From the NCBI GenBank assembly GCA_003255025.1, contig QANY01007889.1, positions 572,203 through 636,202 of the forward strand: DNA of 64,000 nt, read 5' to 3'. The stretch is from Datisca glomerata. Lineage: Eukaryota; Streptophyta; Magnoliopsida; Cucurbitales; Datiscaceae. The translations under genes were made by a program, and so were the position numbers. This document shows, one piece after another, positions 1 to 11,464 of the stretch (position 1 is the stretch's first letter; every line of letters begins with the position of its first letter). The notes under the pieces are model-generated. The model was given only the letters and a program-made list of their open reading frames with translations. It searched no databases and was not told where the DNA came from.

Positions 1-1270
1 AGATATTTAGAATCTCAAGATCTGATTCTATCAGTTATCCTGTGTACTAGGGTATCACAATCAGCTTTGCATAGCTTGATAGTGATCAAATGCATCCTTA
101 AATATCCCATAGGGAGCTGACCCTAAGAGAAGCCCAAGACGACTTGAATAGCAATTATATGCACATCCTGAACTCCTGAAAGAAAGACTTGACTCTTCTG
201 AATATTAGGTTAGAGCCCAGATATGCACTGAATAATTTCCAAGCTTTCCATAATGATATGTACAAACTCCCTGATACCCTTACAAAATAATAATAGATCA
301 TCAGCAAAGTTTAGATTCACCACTTTAAGCTTGTCACACCTCCAATGATATTGGAAATCATAACTAGAAACAGCAAAACCCAGGATGCCAGTGAGCACCT
401 CCATGACAATGACAAAAAGATAATGAGATATATGGTCCCCTTGTATAATGACCTTAGCTCCTCTAAAGTATTCATAGGGATCCCCGTTGATCTTGACAGA
501 GTATGATGGAGAATATATACATTCTATAATCCGTGTGATGAAGGTGTTAGGGAAATTGAGGCTCTGTAAGGCTTTACCTATAAGGTTCCAGTTGGCACTA
601 TCATATGCTTTTCTTAGGTCCACATTTAGGGAACATCTAGGCATCCCCAAGGACCTATAATAACTTCTAAATAGCTTATGTGATAAGAAGATATTGTGTG
701 CAATCCTTCTTCCAGGTATAAAGGCACTTTGATTCTAGTTCACAAGGTTTGGCATGTAACTGTTCATCCTATCAGCCAAGATTTTGGTAATGCATTAATA
801 AAACATTAGAAAAAGATATTGGTCTAAAGTCTCCCATATAAGTAGGCTTAAGTACCTTTGGGATGAATGAAATAGCAATGGAGTTGACCTCTTTCAACAG
901 TTGACTGCTTTGGAAGAACTCCAGAATAGCAGAAGACACATCCTTACCCACAATGTGCTAGGTCCTTTTGAAAAAAACTAGCTAGGAACCCATTAAAGCT
1001 AGAAGCCTGATCACTGCCCATACTGAAAATTACATTCTTAACCTCTTTTTCAGTGATAGATGAGGTCATGAGACATGCTTGGGCATCACTTAAACTTTTT
1101 GGGAGAGCCCTCTCTAGGATACTCCAATTGATACCATGTTCTGGGTTGGGGGAGCCTAATAAACCAGAATAATGCTGGAGAATGTGGTTACTGATCTCTT
1201 CAGGAGTGGAGATCATGGCCTTTTGATGCATTAAGTGGGTGGTTTTAGATTTGATTATGCTCTTCTTCAT
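1..1270 (-). pseudogene. L1-type LINE reverse transcriptase remnant
   Basis: Reading the minus strand, 650-210 encodes a reverse-transcriptase block. It has the motif LRKAYDS (RT motif with the first catalytic Asp position) and the FADDLLLF box of plant L1-like LINE ORF2 proteins. The upstream part, 1270-944, encodes the linker found just before RT in these proteins (EISNHILQHYSGLLGSP, then ITEKEVKNVIFSMG). The two parts are in different frames separated by stops, and the reading continues in broken form to the window edge, so the copy is dead and runs off the left end. No endonuclease domain is seen, and the copy appears 5' truncated near 1270. Family assignment is confident; exact ends are not. 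Confidence 0.85.
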
Positions 1271-1439
1271 GCTTTAATTGATTTAACTTTAATTGATATA
1301 ATTTTAATTGATTTAACAAATGTATATTGATTGATGCATGTGCTGGCTATAATTTTTCATGAAGAAAAATTCCTTTTAAATCAAAAAGTAGTGGGGTCAA
1401 GAAGTTAGTCAAATATTTCATAAGATCCAAATTCTTCAA
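1271..1439. other. AT-rich spacer between two transposon remnants
   Basis: The stretch contains runs such as repeated taatttaa-type words and no reading frame or recognisable motif. It separates the LINE remnant from the copia remnant. Confidence 0.5.
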
Positions 1440-3690
1440 TTCCAAATTCACAAAATGAAAATTTGAAAATGAACCTAAGAGTAAAAGAGCTAGGATTAAA
1501 AAATATTTTGGTCATGATTTTATGTTAATAATGTGGATGAAAATCCTAATTTTATAGGAACCTTTATCATCACCTGATACTGTGTTTTGGAAAGAGATTG
1601 TAAATGATGAGATGAAATCATTAATTTTGACTTAAACATGAAAGTTAGCAGGCTTACCTCAGGTTGTAAAACCATTGGTGTAAATGAGTCCTTATAAAAA
1701 ACTTGAACCAGTTGGAAGTGTATAGATAAATATAAAGTTAGACTTGTTACTAAAGGTTTTAAGCAAAAAACAGTTCTAGACTTTTTTCTATACCTTTCTC
1801 AAGTAACTAGCGTAACATCCATTAGATTATTAATTGCAATTACTATAATTCATGATCTATTAATTCATCGAATAAATGTGAAAACTACTTTCTGAATGCT
1901 AGATGAGGAAAGATATATGGACCAACTTGCCGCTTTTATAGAGCATGATCAAGGAAACAAAGTGTGTAAATTAAACAAATCCCTTTATGGCTTAAAGTAA
2001 GCTCCTAAAAAGTGATATGAAAAATTCGATTACTGCATGATTATAAATAGTTTAAGATCAAATGAGTGTGACAAATGCATCTATTACAAACCCCGTACTA
2101 ATTTACATGATATTATTAGCCTTTATGTTAATGACCCGCTAATGTTTTGCTCTAATTTGCATATTATTATTGAGAGATAAAATATGCTAAAAATCTATTT
2201 AATTATGAAACATCTTAGTCAGACTAATGTTATTTTGGGATGAAAATTATAAGAACATGTGATGGCATATTTCTTGATCAAACACGTTATGGTGAAAAAA
2301 GTTCTTGACCAATCACATTATGTTGAGAAAATCGTGATAGAATATAATTATGTTGACTGTAAGCATGTGAGTACTCCTTTTTACTCTGATGTTCACTTAT
2401 TTTCTATTAAAAGTGGTAATAACGCGATTATGCTAGCTTAATCGATAGTTTACGTTAGGGGTGTAAGGAAAACAAACCAAACCGTAAAAATCGACCGAAC
2501 CGCATCGGTTCGGGCGGTTTTGTCACTTTCGACGGTTCGATTCGGTTATAGAAGTAGAAAAATAGGATGGTTCGGTTCGGTGTTCGATTTTTGTGAAAAT
2601 CGCACCGAACCGCACTTCTATATAAGCCCATTTGCCTAATCCCCCTTCACATCACGCAACATCATGCTCTTTATCAATTAGCCTCATTTCTCTCTTTATC
2701 TTTGTTTCGTTCTCTCAATATCTCTCACTTTCTCTGTCTATTTCTGTGTGTCTCTAGTACCTAAATTGTATCTTTTTTCATGTATTCTCTGTTGTTTCTG
2801 TAAATATTTTGTATTCTCAGTTGAAATGTAAATTTGTCAAAGACTTAGTTGAGATTGATGTAGGTTTTGTATGTGTTGCTGATTTGGTTGAGATTAGTTA
2901 AAAATTAGGTTGAGATTTGGTTGAAATTTGATGAATTTTTCTGCTTTGCTTTTCATCTTACAGTTCGGTTCGGTTTTATTATTTTTGAGTGTTTTGGTTC
3001 GGTTCGGTTTGGTTTTTGAATATTGAGCGGTTCGACTCGGTTGTTAATTGTGTAAAATGGTATGTTCGGAAACCGAGCCAACCGAACCACTTACACCCCT
3101 AGTTTACGTTATGTAGCTGCTTGTACTAGACCTAACATTGCGTATACAGTAAAGATGCTCAATAGATTTACAAGTAAACCGGGAAGATAACATTGAAATG
3201 TTATTGAGCGAGTAACGAAATTTTTACTCGGAACGAAGAATTATGACTTATTTTATAAAAAAGTATCATATTGTTCTTGAAGGTTATAATGATGCGACTC
3301 GAATAATTTGTCAGGCGATTCTCTATCTACCACTGGTTATATCTCACATTAGGTGGTTGTTCTATTTGTTGAAAATCTAAAAAAGAAACTATGATTGATA
3401 ACTCAACACTAGAAGTCGAGTTTACTGCTTTAGCTTCAGCAAGTGAGGAAGCAAAGTGGTCGAGGGATTTATTACATGAGATTCCAACATAGGAAAAATC
3501 AGAACTACCTGTTTTAATTTATGGTAAAACCTGACATATAAGAAGAAAACACAGTACTGTGAGATCTAAATAATGACATTATTAATGTAAATTATATTAA
3601 ATCTTATGATAATCTTACAGGTCTATTAACCAAGGTCCAGATAAGAGAAGGGGTTTAGAGTACATCGAGGAGGATCAGACTGAAAACCAT
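1440..3690 (+). pseudogene. Ty1/copia polyprotein remnant (linker, RT, RNase H)
   Basis: Broken frames spell the standard copia order: the linker before RT (FWKEIVNDEMKS, 1590-1620), RT beginning (RLVTKGFKQK; then INVKTTF with RT Asp replaced by Asn), the KLNKSLYGLK block near 1965-2000, a decayed YVDD-like box (YVNDP, about 2125), and after the inserted MITE the CTRPNIAYTVKMLNRF block (3120-3170). RNase H blocks LEVEFTALASASEEAKW (3410-3465) and HIRRKHSTVR (3535-3562) follow, with an apparent deletion between them. There are many stops and shifts and no LTRs could be found, so it is an old truncated copy. A 646-bp MITE interrupts it at 2455. Confidence 0.85.
2448..3109. mobile_element. hAT-type MITE with perfect 8-bp target duplication
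   Basis: The element proper is 2456-3101 (646 bp). It begins TAGGGGTGTAAG and ends CTTACACCCCTA, a perfect 12-bp terminal inverted repeat of the kind used by plant hAT elements. It is flanked by the identical 8-mer GTTTACGT at 2448-2455 and 3102-3109. The subterminal regions are packed with CCGAACCG / CGGTTCGG words in both orientations, typical of hAT transposase-binding sites. There is no coding capacity. The insertion splits a copia reading frame exactly: copia sequence resumes at 3110 in register. Confidence 0.9.
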
Positions 3691-4140
3691 TAAGTCATGA
3701 GCCATATATAAGGATACCCAATCTTTCTAGTATTCAGAGAGTAAGAGATTTGGGTTCGATAAAAAAATGAATCATAAGGTGACCGTAAGAAATGTACATC
3801 CCATATTTCTCATCTCTATAGTTTAAGTGCATTTATCATATAACGATTTAGGGTTGATTTTTTAAACTCTTAATACTAGTTTTCATTGTGGCTCATCTAA
3901 GAGTGCTAGAAATCCAAAGAACTGAATAAGCTATAGGTGAAGTTTTTTGTACCAAACTAAGATTTGTTTTAGTTCGGTTTAGTTTGATATGAAATTCTAT
4001 ATAAAAATAATAAAAAATTATGGTTTCGGTTTAGTTCTATTTAAAAACTGTCGAAACTTTCAATTCGGTTTTTTGTTATGAGTGGCTTGGTTCGATTCAT
4101 TAATAATGCCGAATCGAACTGTAAACAACCATAGAGTAAA
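3691..4140. repeat. Decayed flank with GGTTTAGTTCGG-type words
   Basis: Between about 3950 and 4130 the sequence repeats TTCGGTTTAG/ATTCGGTT/GGTTCGATTC words in one orientation, then cgaatcgaac in the other. These resemble the subterminal motifs of the two hAT-type MITEs of this window. I cannot find convincing termini, so this is either a degraded third copy or coincidence. The preceding 250 bases show nothing recognisable. Confidence 0.3.
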
Positions 4141-4982
4141 TCATGTGTCTTTACATAAGATTCTAGACGAATCACAGAAATTTGAAATTTTTAACTATGT
4201 ATACTATATTTCGCTAAACTGCGTACCATTTCACTTTAAGTCATGCCGAAGGATCAGTCTAAGGTACAACTCATGTACAAATAGGAGCCGAATTTTTGTA
4301 CAGCGTGCTTAAAGTTGGTAGGTATTTACATAATTCGGCTACATATATACTAAATATGCAGTCATTATACACGGTACTAGAACTATCCGTTCTCTAATTA
4401 TGTACTTCCTCTACGCATGTTTTGTTATTCAATAACCATCAATAAATTATATGAACACATTTCAAAAAAACCAATCGGATCACCTGCTTCAAGTAAAACA
4501 AATAGTCGGGATGAGTAGGAAAGCACATAAGTAATTGGCATTTTGTAGTTGGACATGATTTTAGTGGGCATGACTCAGTCGCGACTGAAATACAAATTCA
4601 TTCGTCCACATTTTTATATTAAAAAAGCAACTTGTTATCATGGTTACGTGGCGTGTTGTCGTTTCATCCTCTTAGCTAGGAAAAATAATCCAACTCAGAT
4701 TATTTATCTATAAATCTAAGTACACTATATTTTTCCCACTGAAAATATTAAATAAGACCAGTACACGAAACAGCAGCACAGCCATCCATATTGTCCTCCG
4801 CCCACTTTTTTCAATCCCGGCTTCCGCTGGTAGTTTCCGGCAAACCAAACAACAGCCCTCCTATTAACAACTATATATATCAGGAGAATTTTTTCTTCAT
4901 GGGTTCTTTAGAAAGGTGTATTTCTTTTAATTTCCAGTTTATTTTCCAGCCATTAATTTCTGGATTTAATGCACAAGCTGAA
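4141..4982 (+). promoter_or_regulatory. Upstream region and probable 5' leader of the rhodanese gene
   Basis: Apart from a frame open from 4791 that is continuous with exon 1, I see no coding signal here. A TATA-like stretch (ctacactatatttttcc, near 4721-4736) lies about 250 bases upstream of the preferred start codon. In-frame ATGs occur at 4791, 4899 and 4983. The start at 4983 is preferred because it places a hydrophobic signal-peptide-like segment at the N terminus. No specific regulatory element can be assigned. Confidence 0.4.
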
Positions 4983-5962
4983 ATGGGTGTGTTCCCCTGT
5001 GCTTTTGTTGTGTTTCTGCTTGTAATTTGTAGCTCAGGAGTAGAAGTTGTGACCATTAATGTCCTTACAGCCAAGAATCTTGTCGAGTCTGGCTATGGGT
5101 TTCTAGACGTTAGGTAAAAACAAATCTCTCTTTCTTTATTTGATCAAATGGGTTTCAAGATTTAGCTTTTTTTCTTCTCTGTTTTAATATGATTGGATCT
5201 GTAATTAGGACGGTGGAGGAGTTTAAGGAAGGGTATGTAGCAACAGACAAGATTATTAACATTCCTTACATGTACAATACACCTGAGGGTAACTTTATTT
5301 TGTTTTTCCTTTTTAAATTCCCTTCTCTTGTGATCTGCTTTTTGAGAAATATGTAAGATTCCCTGATGTTATTGGCTTCAGGAAGACTGAAAAATCCTGA
5401 ATTCTTGAAGGAGGTGTCATCCGCTTGTAACAAAGACGATCGCCTTGTTGTGGTAATATAAACGAAGAATTCCAACGCAATCTATTGTCTCTGTGTTTGA
5501 AGAGCTAGCTTGTTACTCCTGTTAATTTTGTTTTTTCCCACAACAGGGTTGCCGAAGTGGTGTCAGATCCCTTTATGCAGTTGAAGATCTTCTTAACGTT
5601 GTGAGTTAGAATCTAATCCTGACACCCATTTCAATTTTTCTTGAGGAAATATAAATTATTCTTAAAATACCGAATATTCTGATTCTCTAGTGCATTTAAC
5701 TATTTTTATTTAGATTGAGAGAATAAATAAATTCTTGGAATTTGAACAAAAATGCATCGTAACATCAAATTATACGTACTGAGTAACAAATTTTTTTTCC
5801 AGTTTCTTGAGCTAAATCTATTTGAAATGGAAATGGCAGGGTTACAGGCATGTGAGCAACATGGGAGGAGGATATCTTGATTGGGTTGAGAATGGATTTC
5901 CGGTGATTAAGCCAGAAGTTGAGATTCCTGAGGAGAAAGATGCAAAACATGAGGAGCTTTGA
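4983..5962 (+). CDS. Single-domain rhodanese (thiosulfate sulfurtransferase, STR17-like)
   Basis: Five exons with consensus borders: 4983-5113, 5209-5288, 5382-5452, 5547-5600 and 5840-5962. Together they encode 152 residues. The protein starts with a hydrophobic segment (MGVFPCAFVVFLLVICSSG), a likely secretory signal or anchor. A complete rhodanese fold follows: the GFLDVR motif, EEFKEGYV, INIPYMYNTPEGR, the active-site loop GCRSGVRS with its catalytic Cys, and the closing VSNMGGGYLDWV. Rhodaneses transfer sulfane sulfur from donors such as thiosulfate through a Cys persulfide. This size and order match plant group STR16-18 proteins (senescence/arsenate-reductase-like relatives). The C terminus ends in HEEL. 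Upstream ATGs would add an N-terminal extension that looks non-coding. The family call is firm; substrate and compartment are inferred. Confidence 0.9.
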
Positions 5963-8068
5963 TTAATCAATTTACTAACCTTCAAATTGCCTCTTTCAAT
6001 ATGTATATATATGTATTTATATTTGATTTGTACTTTGCTTTTGGCTATAACTATAAGGTGTATAAGTGGTCACAGAATGTCAGACACTTGTATGTGCGTT
6101 GATATTGAAGTTAAATAACATGGCCTTAGGCATTATGTTTGCATATACCGCATAATAGTTTTCCTAACCATATCCGTGATTTCTCTATATAACACAAAAG
6201 GGTTCCTCAACAGCTTGTTACATGTAAACTCTGTTGCAGAATTTGGCTCCTGGGTTTGATGTTAAGGTTTATATGAATAATGAAATGAATATACCGTTAG
6301 ACAGATGGGCAGAATTTGTCAGTGTTTTTGTATCTGAGACTCTTAGAAATGTTAGGAGGAATATGTCCTTGGCAATGACAATGGCTGATACTCCTACTTA
6401 AACTGCCGTAGTATTGCACTATTGCTGTCATGGTAGCTTCCATTTCATGTCTTCCCAGGGTCTGTAATTATGTAAATAACTTTCTCACCATTAATTTTAG
6501 TTTGACATTAACGCAGAGACAAAATATGAGTTTTTTAATGCTTCAACTGAGAAGACTTGGCAAAATATGATTTCTTTAATGCTTCAAGCCTTCAATGACC
6601 TATCAATTATGAGAAGAGAATGACAATAAAAACAAAGTGTAAGAATTTTTTTGTTATAGTAAATACCATTGACACAACCAAAGCGTACAAATAGGCGATA
6701 AACCCCTAAATGTTTATGTGTCTATCTCATACATAAAAGTGCGAGTGTGTGAAGAAATATTTTTAGATAATATTATCTTTAATATTTCATGAAATTCTTA
6801 ATTTTTCCGTAATAAATTTTAAGATTAAATGTTCATAATTTTAATGAACGATTAATGACTTTTACTTTTTATTTTTCATACAATTTCCATACTATTGTAA
6901 AATTTCTAAATTAACTCAATCTAATAATTATAATTTTGAAGTCATTTGAAATTGCAGAGGGATTTTAGAAAATAGTAAAATTTATTCTTCTTCTCAGAAT
7001 GCCTTAGTATTATTGTTGCTAACTTTATTGTTTTTTATTTTGTTTATATTAATTTTTTCATAGCATTTGTTTTCTTAACTAAAGTTAAGAAATTGATTAT
7101 TTATTTATGTGAACAAAATATAAAACAAAAATGCGTTCAAAGTATTGGTAGACGTAATAAGACAATTGTATATTGAACAAATAAATATAATGGTTTATCC
7201 ACGTGCAAAAAATACGTATATTTACTAGTAGAGTATAGGTATGGAGATGGAAACAAATCCAAACGAACCTCAAAGTAATATGATAATGAATGATTATCAG
7301 AATACAAGTTATCAAGTTACAATTAATCCTATGATTACCTCACTCCGCATACAGTAATCATTACTAAATTACTCCTATTCCTAAGATAGAATTGCAATTC
7401 GCAATTTCTAGTTTGAGTCTTACTAATGTGTGCTTTTTTCGCTATTGGCTCTGCTACTTATAGGCAGTGAACTTCAACCGTTGCTTGCAAACTACCAAAC
7501 TCATGACTCTGAAAATTTTGAGAGAGCCACGTTCATTTTTCTTCCCCGCTGATTAATTGTTTCTTGCTACATTCATGGCTTCCCCACATTTGTCTTCTTC
7601 TCTCAATCAGTAAATTTCCACTTGCTTAAGTCTTGGACTAACACTTGACATTTTTCTGGGATTAGGATATTCAAGAATATGGTTGTCATAGGATGCTGAC
7701 ACCTGACACATTCACAATATGTAACTTCTGTTCAATCAATTCTCATATGGAAACCACGTGCGCAAATAGTAATAATTTTTAAAAATAATCATAATAAAAG
7801 AAAATGAGAAGGAAAAATATTTTGAATGAAAATTAAACATTTTCATTTATTTGTTTATTCTGAGGATTCAGATTCAATTAATTATTAAAATATTAGAAAT
7901 GATCTCTCGAAATATTGATATAAGGTGAGAGAAAGTCATAATTAATTATTAAGTTCTTACACTCATACTATGAGATCATGAGTTTGAGTTGTAAAATTTT
8001 TTAATTACGTAGAATTATAATTTTAACAAAAGAATACCTCACATTATCGTTTGTCATACCTAGCTTTT
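5963..8068. other. AT-rich intergenic region
   Basis: The first few hundred bases are the probable 3' untranslated region of the rhodanese gene. The remainder is AT-rich with no conserved reading frame, RNA gene or terminal repeat that I can recognise. Confidence 0.5.
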
Positions 8069-8211
8069 TGCCACGTGTCCTAGTTAATTATAATTATATG
8101 TATACATATATAATAATAAAGAGTTAATATATTATACATTAACATTGCCATGTGTCCTAGTTAGTTATAATTATATATAATAATAACAAGTTAATATTTT
8201 ATACATTAATT
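8069..8211. repeat. Imperfect tandem duplication next to the MULE
   Basis: Two tandem copies begin gccacgtgtcctagtta at about 8069 and gccatgtgtcctagtta at about 8147. Each continues through attataattatat, taataata, gttaatat and atacatta. The copies are roughly 65-78 bases and differ by small indels. The second copy ends in the 9-bp target duplication at the left end of the adjacent MULE. Confidence 0.7.
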
Positions 8212-8300
8212 AGGTTTTTTGTTAAAATAGACTCCTACACTAATTATCTTACAGAACTAGACTCTTATACTAATTTTTGCTTACCTTGACCCTTGACCCA
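8212..8300. repeat. Left terminal inverted repeat of the 8.2-kb MULE
   Basis: This is the partner of the reverse complement of about 16355-16447. Shared blocks are TTTTTTGTTAAA.TA, ACTCCTACACTAA, CTTACC and TGACCCT, with an estimated three quarters identity by eye. Confidence 0.82.
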
Positions 8301-8689
8301 CTTTTTCATTTTTCCCCCATTGCCCTTCTTATAAACTGTCCAATCAAATGTCATATTGGTCTACTCACTTAACACTCAAACCTCCCTACCCACCGCATTT
8401 CTCCTTCTTCGTTTTCATTTTTTCTACTTCTTCATTTTCTTCTTCGTTTTCCTCTTCGTTTTCTTCTTCTTCGTCTTCTTCCTTCTTCCTTCTTCCTGCA
8501 ATAGTAAAGGATTGTTAGTTCTTCTTTCTGGAACATGTATAAGTTTTGTTTTCTTCTTTTTAGAACTATTTACTTGTCTGATTTCTTCTTTCATGGGTTT
8601 TTCATTTTCATGAGTTTTCTAAGAATATTTATTTATTTTTTCTTTCTGGAACGTTGTTTAAAGTTAATTTATTGTACTAGATCACTATG

Positions 8690-9125
8690 ATGTAGTGTTA
8701 AACGAGGTCTACACGAGTACTACACAAGCCTCGTGTAGACTACACACAGGGTATACGAGCCCCGTGTAGAACTCGTGTACACTACATGATCATCGTATAG
8801 TATATCAAAAACTTTTTCAGTAGTTCACGAGTATCGTGTATCATCTATTACACTATACGAGTACTATACAATCATCGTGTAGTGTACAGGATGACCACAT
8901 GATGATCGTGTACCTCTCGTGTACACTACACGATGGAACTACACGATCATCGTAGATTCATCATGTAGGACTTGTTATAGTACACGAGGTCTACACGATC
9001 ATCATGTAATGTACACTACACGATGCTGTGAAGGTCTCGTGTACACTACACGATACTTGTGAAAGCTTCATGTACACGATGACTACACGATGGCTACATG
9101 ATCATCGTGTAATATTTCATTTCAT
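8690..9125. repeat. TACACGA palindromic array 1
   Basis: This segment holds dense copies of CTACACGA(T/G)G and its inverse CGTGTAG in alternating orientation, for example a direct run of tacacgatgactacacgatg near 9075-9095. It sits between the left terminal region and the first transposase exon of the MULE. Copies vary, and spacing is irregular here compared with the 42-bp period further right. Confidence 0.85.
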
Positions 9126-9179
9126 TATGTATTCTTCTTGTACTGACTTGCTTCATTGATGCCTGTACATATTTGAATG

Positions 9180-11264
9180 AACAACATCCTGGGTCCAATG
9201 AACAGCGGGCTTATTTGAATCAGGTTGTATAAGACACAATAAATATAGATGATTTGTACAGTGATAAAGCCAAGTTGGTTAAAGTTGCTCGTATGATGGC
9301 CATACGGAAAAATTTTGAATTTCAGATCTTCAAGTCAAAACAGTCAATATTGGTACTTGTACGTGTTGAGAAAATATGCCAATGGCGGTTATGGGCCATG
9401 AAATTGAAAAATTGTCCATACTTCAAAGTTACAAAGTTCATTAATGCACATACATGCATATTTGAAGTATTGAGACATGAACACCATCAGGCTACATATT
9501 CATCGATTGGTCATTTTATACGGTCTAGATACATAGGTGTTGGATGTATATATAGGCCAAAAGACATAATTGAATATGTTCGGCTTGATTTGAGTGTCAA
9601 AATAAGTTACTATAAGGTATGGAGGGCTAGGGAATATGCATTAGAATTAGTTCGAGGGTCTCCTGAACACAATTATAGGATGCTCTCAGCATATTGTCAC
9701 ATGTTAGAATTAAAAAATTCAGGTACTTATTTTTTATTTTGCCATCATAATGTCTACACAAGTATCACACGAACCTCATGTAGTCTACACCCTAGTTACA
9801 CAGAACTCGTGTAGTCATCGTGTAGTCTACACGATGATTACACGGACCTCGTGTTAGTCTACATGATGCCTACAATGACCTCTTGTTATCATCATGTAGT
9901 CTACACCATGATTACACGGACCTCATGTAGTCTACTACACCATGTTTACACGGACCTCGTGTAATCTACTACACCATGTTTACACGGACCTCGTGTAGTC
10001 TACTACACCATGTTTACACGGACCTCGTGTAGTCTACATGATGCTTACATGGACCTCATCTAGTCATCGTCTAGTCTACATCATGGTTACACGGACCTCG
10101 TGTACGCATCATGTACTCTGCCAATTTTAATACAACAATATTAAATATTTTTCAGGGACAACAACACGCATAGAAACCGATGAGCAGGATCATTTTAAAT
10201 TTTTTTAATGGCTCTTGGACCCTCTGTTCATGGATTTTTCAGCTGTATACGGCCTGTTATTGCTGTTGACGTAACCGCTTTAAAAGCCAAATACAAAGGG
10301 GTATTATTTATATCAAAAGCAAAGGATAGGAACAACCAAGTATATCCCATTGCATTTGAAATTGCAGATTCAGAAAATAATGATTCATGGCATGGTTCTT
10401 CCGTAAACTTCACGATATAATCAGTGATCCGAAAGACTTGGTGTTTATATCTGACAGACATACAAGTATACTGAATGTTGTACATGTTGTCTTTCCCAAT
10501 GCGCTTCATGGAGCTTGCGTTTTCCATATGGGCCAAAATATCAAATCAATTTATAAAAAGGAAGATGCAGTCGCATTATTTTTTAAAGCGGAAAAGGTAC
10601 ACAATCAATCAAAATTTGATTGAATGATGACTTATTTTATAGATTAAATTCCATATATCTCACAATACGTGTCGATGGAGGGAGTTGAGAGGTGGGCACG
10701 TTCCCATTTTGATGGAAGGCGATACAATATAAAGACTACAAACATCGTAGAATGTTTGAATGAGATTTTGAAGGATGCTATAAAACTTCCCATTACATGC
10801 CTTATAGAACATATCAATGACATGTTACAACGATGGTTCTATGAAAGATGGACGATTGCCTGTTAAATCACCTCGTAGATGACAGATTGGGTTGAGACTA
10901 AAGTTAATAAGAAGCATCTTGCATCACGTACACTATCATTGTTTCCTTCCGACATCCACGAGTTCATGTTGCGGGCGGGGATAGGAAATAAGTGGTAAAC
11001 TTGCATTTTAAGACTTATACGTGCAAAGAATTTGATCTTGATCAAATTCCATGCATGCATGCACTGACTGCATGTCGGCAACGCAATATTTTCGCATACA
11101 ATATGTGTTCGAGGTTCTATAAAAATGAGACTCTAATTGTTGCGTATGCAGAAATAATACATCCTCTCAGAGATAAAGTAAATTGGATCATTAGCCAGGA
11201 GGTTCATGAAAAGATTGTATTGCCACCTATAACCAGGCAGCAAAGTGGCAGACCTAGGACATAA
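9180..11264 (+). pseudogene. MULE (MuDR-type) transposase remnant
   Basis: The coding part falls into blocks. Block 9254-9725 holds the MuDR DNA-binding region (WAMKLKNCPYFKV then NAHTCIFE, the C..H-C finger) and the following helical region ending YCHMLELKNSG. After an array-filled intron (about 9726-10154), 10208-10620 holds the DDE core: VDVTALKAKYKG (first Asp), NNQVYPIAF, VFISDRH (second Asp) and GACVFHMGQNI. Block 10669-10860 carries WARSHFDGRRYN and TTNIVECLNEIL. Block 10992-11264 carries the SWIM zinc finger (TCKEFDLDQIPCMHALTAC). Stops at 10621, 10864 and elsewhere and frame changes break it. The N-terminal PB1-like region is not seen. The product would have cut and joined the element ends. 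Confidence 0.88.
9740..10115. repeat. TACACGA palindromic array 2, inside a transposase intron
   Basis: Repeats of the form acacggacctcgtgtag.ctac lie between two coding blocks of the transposase. There are near-identical 46-47-bp copies at about 9935-10040 (catgtttacacggacctcgt three times). The array begins just after the last homologous codon of the upstream block and ends just before the next, so it occupies the intron. Confidence 0.85.
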
Positions 11265-11464
11265 AGAATTCTATCTTGAGGTGAGAAAGTAATGAGGAGG
11301 AAGTCAAACGTTGTTCGTAAATTTGCACAACTAACAAATCTGCATGAATCCAATTTCTCTATCTCAACGGGATGACCAAGCCACTTAAATATAAATGATG
11401 ACCTTTGTAGAGTTGATAAAATATTAATATCAAAATATATTTGTGTTTGTTATTTAATAATGTC

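Noticed and set aside
5266..5475. Minus-strand 69-codon open frame
   Set aside because: It overlaps exons 2 and 3 of the rhodanese gene on the opposite strand and is a shadow of it.
8690..9125. Regularly repeated palindromic units resembling a CRISPR array
   Set aside because: The genome is eukaryotic, spacers are not unique, unit spacing is irregular and the repeats belong to a MULE.
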